Below, piece by piece: positions 62,827 to 64,000 of a stretch of DNA of 64,000 nt. Every line of letters starts with the position of its first letter. The stretch's first letter is position 1. The stretch spans positions 504,594-568,593 of the forward strand of contig MU270021.1 of NCBI GenBank assembly GCA_021432635.1, written 5' to 3'. This DNA comes from Thozetella sp. PMI_491. Its lineage: Eukaryota; Ascomycota; Sordariomycetes; Chaetosphaeriales; Chaetosphaeriaceae. A program made the translations under genes and the position numbers. Under the pieces are notes generated by a model. It saw only the letters and a list, made by a program, of their open reading frames with translations. It did no database searches and was not told the DNA's origin.

Positions 62827-63747
62827 ATGATGACGAGCACTTATTTCAATCCGGACAAGGATATCCCTGATCTCAGTGGACGTGTCATTATTGTCACTGG
62901 AGGCAATGCCGGTCTAGGCCTGGAGTCCGTACGTCAATTAGCGAGACACAACCCCGCCCGCATTTACCTTGCCGCTCGATCCAAAGAGAAGGCTGAAGCT
63001 GCGATCAAGCAGCTGAGGGAGTCCAATCCCAGCGCCTCTCCTATCTCATTCCTGAGTCTCGACCTATCCTCTTTTACGAGCATCAAAGCTGCCGCCGAGT
63101 CTTTTAGACAATCTGAGACGCGCCTCGATATCCTCATGAACAATGCCGGGATAATGATGACGCCGGGGAACCTTACAGAGGAAGGCTATGAGATCCAGTT
63201 TGGGACGAACGTTATAGGTCCGGCTTTGTTCACGCAGCTGCTATTGCCAGTGATCCAACAAACAGCTACAATTAACCCAGAGGCACGCGTTGTGAACCTG
63301 TCCTCGGCAAGCGAGAGATTAGCGCCCAGAGACATATATAAGTTCGAGGAGCTTAAGACGACCATGGCCAATCGCAATACCACAGCGCGATACTGTATAT
63401 CCAAGCTTGCCAATATTCACTATTCGTCAGCTCTGGCTAGGAATTGCAAAGGCGTCAAGATCGTCAGCGTCCACCCGGGTATGGTAGCGACAAATCTTCA
63501 TCATAACTCTACAGGGTTCTTCCTCAAGCCATTCCTCAACATTGCTGTCAATGCGTTTGCTACACCAGTCGAGAAAGGGGCGATTTCTCAGATTTGGGCT
63601 GCAGTTAGTCCGGATGCAAAAACGGGAGAGTTCTATAGCCCTGTAGGGATTCCTGGAAAAGGCTCAAAGGCGATAAGGAATCAAAACTTAGAGTCGCAGC
63701 TCTGGGATTGGATCCAAGGAGAGATCAAAGACTACCTAATGTTTTAA
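62827..63747 (+). CDS. Short-chain dehydrogenase/reductase (retinol-dehydrogenase/WWOX-like)
   Basis: Intronless 306-aa protein from ATG 62827. The Rossmann motif TGGNAGLG begins near residue 24 and is followed by LAARSKEKAE (an Arg after the second strand suggests NADP(H)). Next come NNAGIM, the FGTNVIGP segment, NLSSASERLA with the catalytic Ser, YCISK (catalytic YxxxK) and SVHPGMVATNL. This is the order of the classical/extended SDR subgroup common in fungal secondary metabolism and lipid reduction. The substrate cannot be read from the sequence. An upstream in-frame extension has no ATG; the ATG at 62741 is out of frame. No other pathway gene follows in the window. Confidence 0.9.
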   Translation: MMTSTYFNPDKDIPDLSGRVIIVTGGNAGLGLESVRQLARHNPARIYLAARSKEKAEAAIKQLRESNPSASPISFLSLDLSSFTSIKAAAESFRQSETRLDILMNNAGIMMTPGNLTEEGYEIQFGTNVIGPALFTQLLLPVIQQTATINPEARVVNLSSASERLAPRDIYKFEELKTTMANRNTTARYCISKLANIHYSSALARNCKGVKIVSVHPGMVATNLHHNSTGFFLKPFLNIAVNAFATPVEKGAISQIWAAVSPDAKTGEFYSPVGIPGKGSKAIRNQNLESQLWDWIQGEIKDYLMF

Positions 63748-64000
63748 GAGGTACAGAAGGCAAGGTACGAAGCAATAAACTCCTAGAAGTAGCTTAGTAT
63801 ATAAAGGGCTCTGCTTCTACTATATAAACTAGAAAATATAAGTATTCCGAGGTAAATCAGCATGATAATTCACCGCACTAACATAGCTGGGTCGACTTAA
63901 TATCCATCGTGCTCTCACGCCTCCGTAGCATCTAGCTCCTTTGCGCTGCTTTGGTTTTCCAAGACGTGCTGCTGGATTCTAGCGAGTAGGGTTCCCTACC
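63748..64000. other. 3' flank of the dehydrogenase, no gene seen
   Basis: AT-rich 3' flank with no further feature to the window end. Confidence 0.5.

Noticed and set aside
1-64000. CRISPR arrays, bacterial operons, integrases or intact transposase genes
   Set aside because: None seen; the repeat arrays found have degenerate adjacent units without spacers, and no transposase or reverse-transcriptase motif was recognised.

Overview
The window is nuclear DNA of a filamentous ascomycete, most likely Pezizomycotina and probably Sordariomycetes. Genes are split by short GT-AG introns (about 45-110 nt) with CTAAC or CTGAC branch sites, start codons sit in fungal contexts, and the families present are fungal: HET, NACHT/STAND, Clr5-ankyrin, UstYa-like, Zn2Cys6, DUF3425, CorA-like and fungal gasdermin-like. 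I do not identify the species. Gene models were assembled by hand from frame, splice sites and family motifs; where exon lengths sum to a multiple of three this is stated.

Layout. 1-4.3 kb: GC-rich, no supported gene. 4.3-7.0 kb (-): ferric reductase in five exons. 7-10.2 kb: intergenic, becoming AT-rich, with a decayed 21-bp minisatellite, a tRNA relic and a repeat copy. 10.2-12.0 kb (+): HET-domain gene. 12.8-13.6 kb (-): APH-type kinase gene with an in-frame TGA. 14.2-18.5 kb: divergent pair made of a gasdermin-like gene (-) and a subtilisin-like serine protease gene (+). 18.8-23.6 kb (-): 1538-aa zinc-finger/P-loop/patatin-like protein whose lipase nucleophile is missing. 24.6-25.4 kb (-): secreted protein. 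26.3-29.9 kb (-): Clr5-ankyrin protein. 31.2-32.1 kb (+): broken transcription-factor C-terminus. 32.5-34.3 kb (+): membrane protein. 35.6-36.6 kb (-): UstYa-like oxidase. 37.1-37.7 kb: tandem repeat. 38.4 kb (+): 58-aa secreted peptide. 40.0-41.4 kb (+): nine-exon membrane protein. 41.6-44.6 kb (-): NACHT NLR-like gene with a frameshifted N-terminus. 45.0-45.9 kb (-): HExxH metallopeptidase. 47.7 kb (+): small cysteine-rich protein. 48.5 kb: 60-bp inverted repeat. 49.5-52.8 kb: gene relics, including a CorA-like fragment and a P450 fragment joined head to head. 54.7-57.0 kb (+): Zn2Cys6 regulator interrupted by 110 N. 59.2-60.0 kb (+): six-exon secreted protein. 60.9-61.5 kb (-): DUF3425 fragment. 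62.8-63.7 kb (+): short-chain dehydrogenase.

How the genes fit together. The main feature is the gasdermin-like/subtilisin-like pair. In Podospora HET-Q1/HET-Q2, a subtilisin-like protease removes a short C-terminal tail from a gasdermin-like protein, which then permeabilises the membrane and kills the cell. Here the two genes share a 330-bp intergenic region. They are surrounded by other genes of fungal allorecognition and innate-immunity type: HET, a zinc-finger/P-loop/pseudo-patatin protein, a Clr5-ankyrin protein and a NACHT NLR. From 10 to 45 kb the window reads as a regulated-cell-death island. Broken genes, tandem repeats and rearrangement joints suggest rapid turnover of the region.
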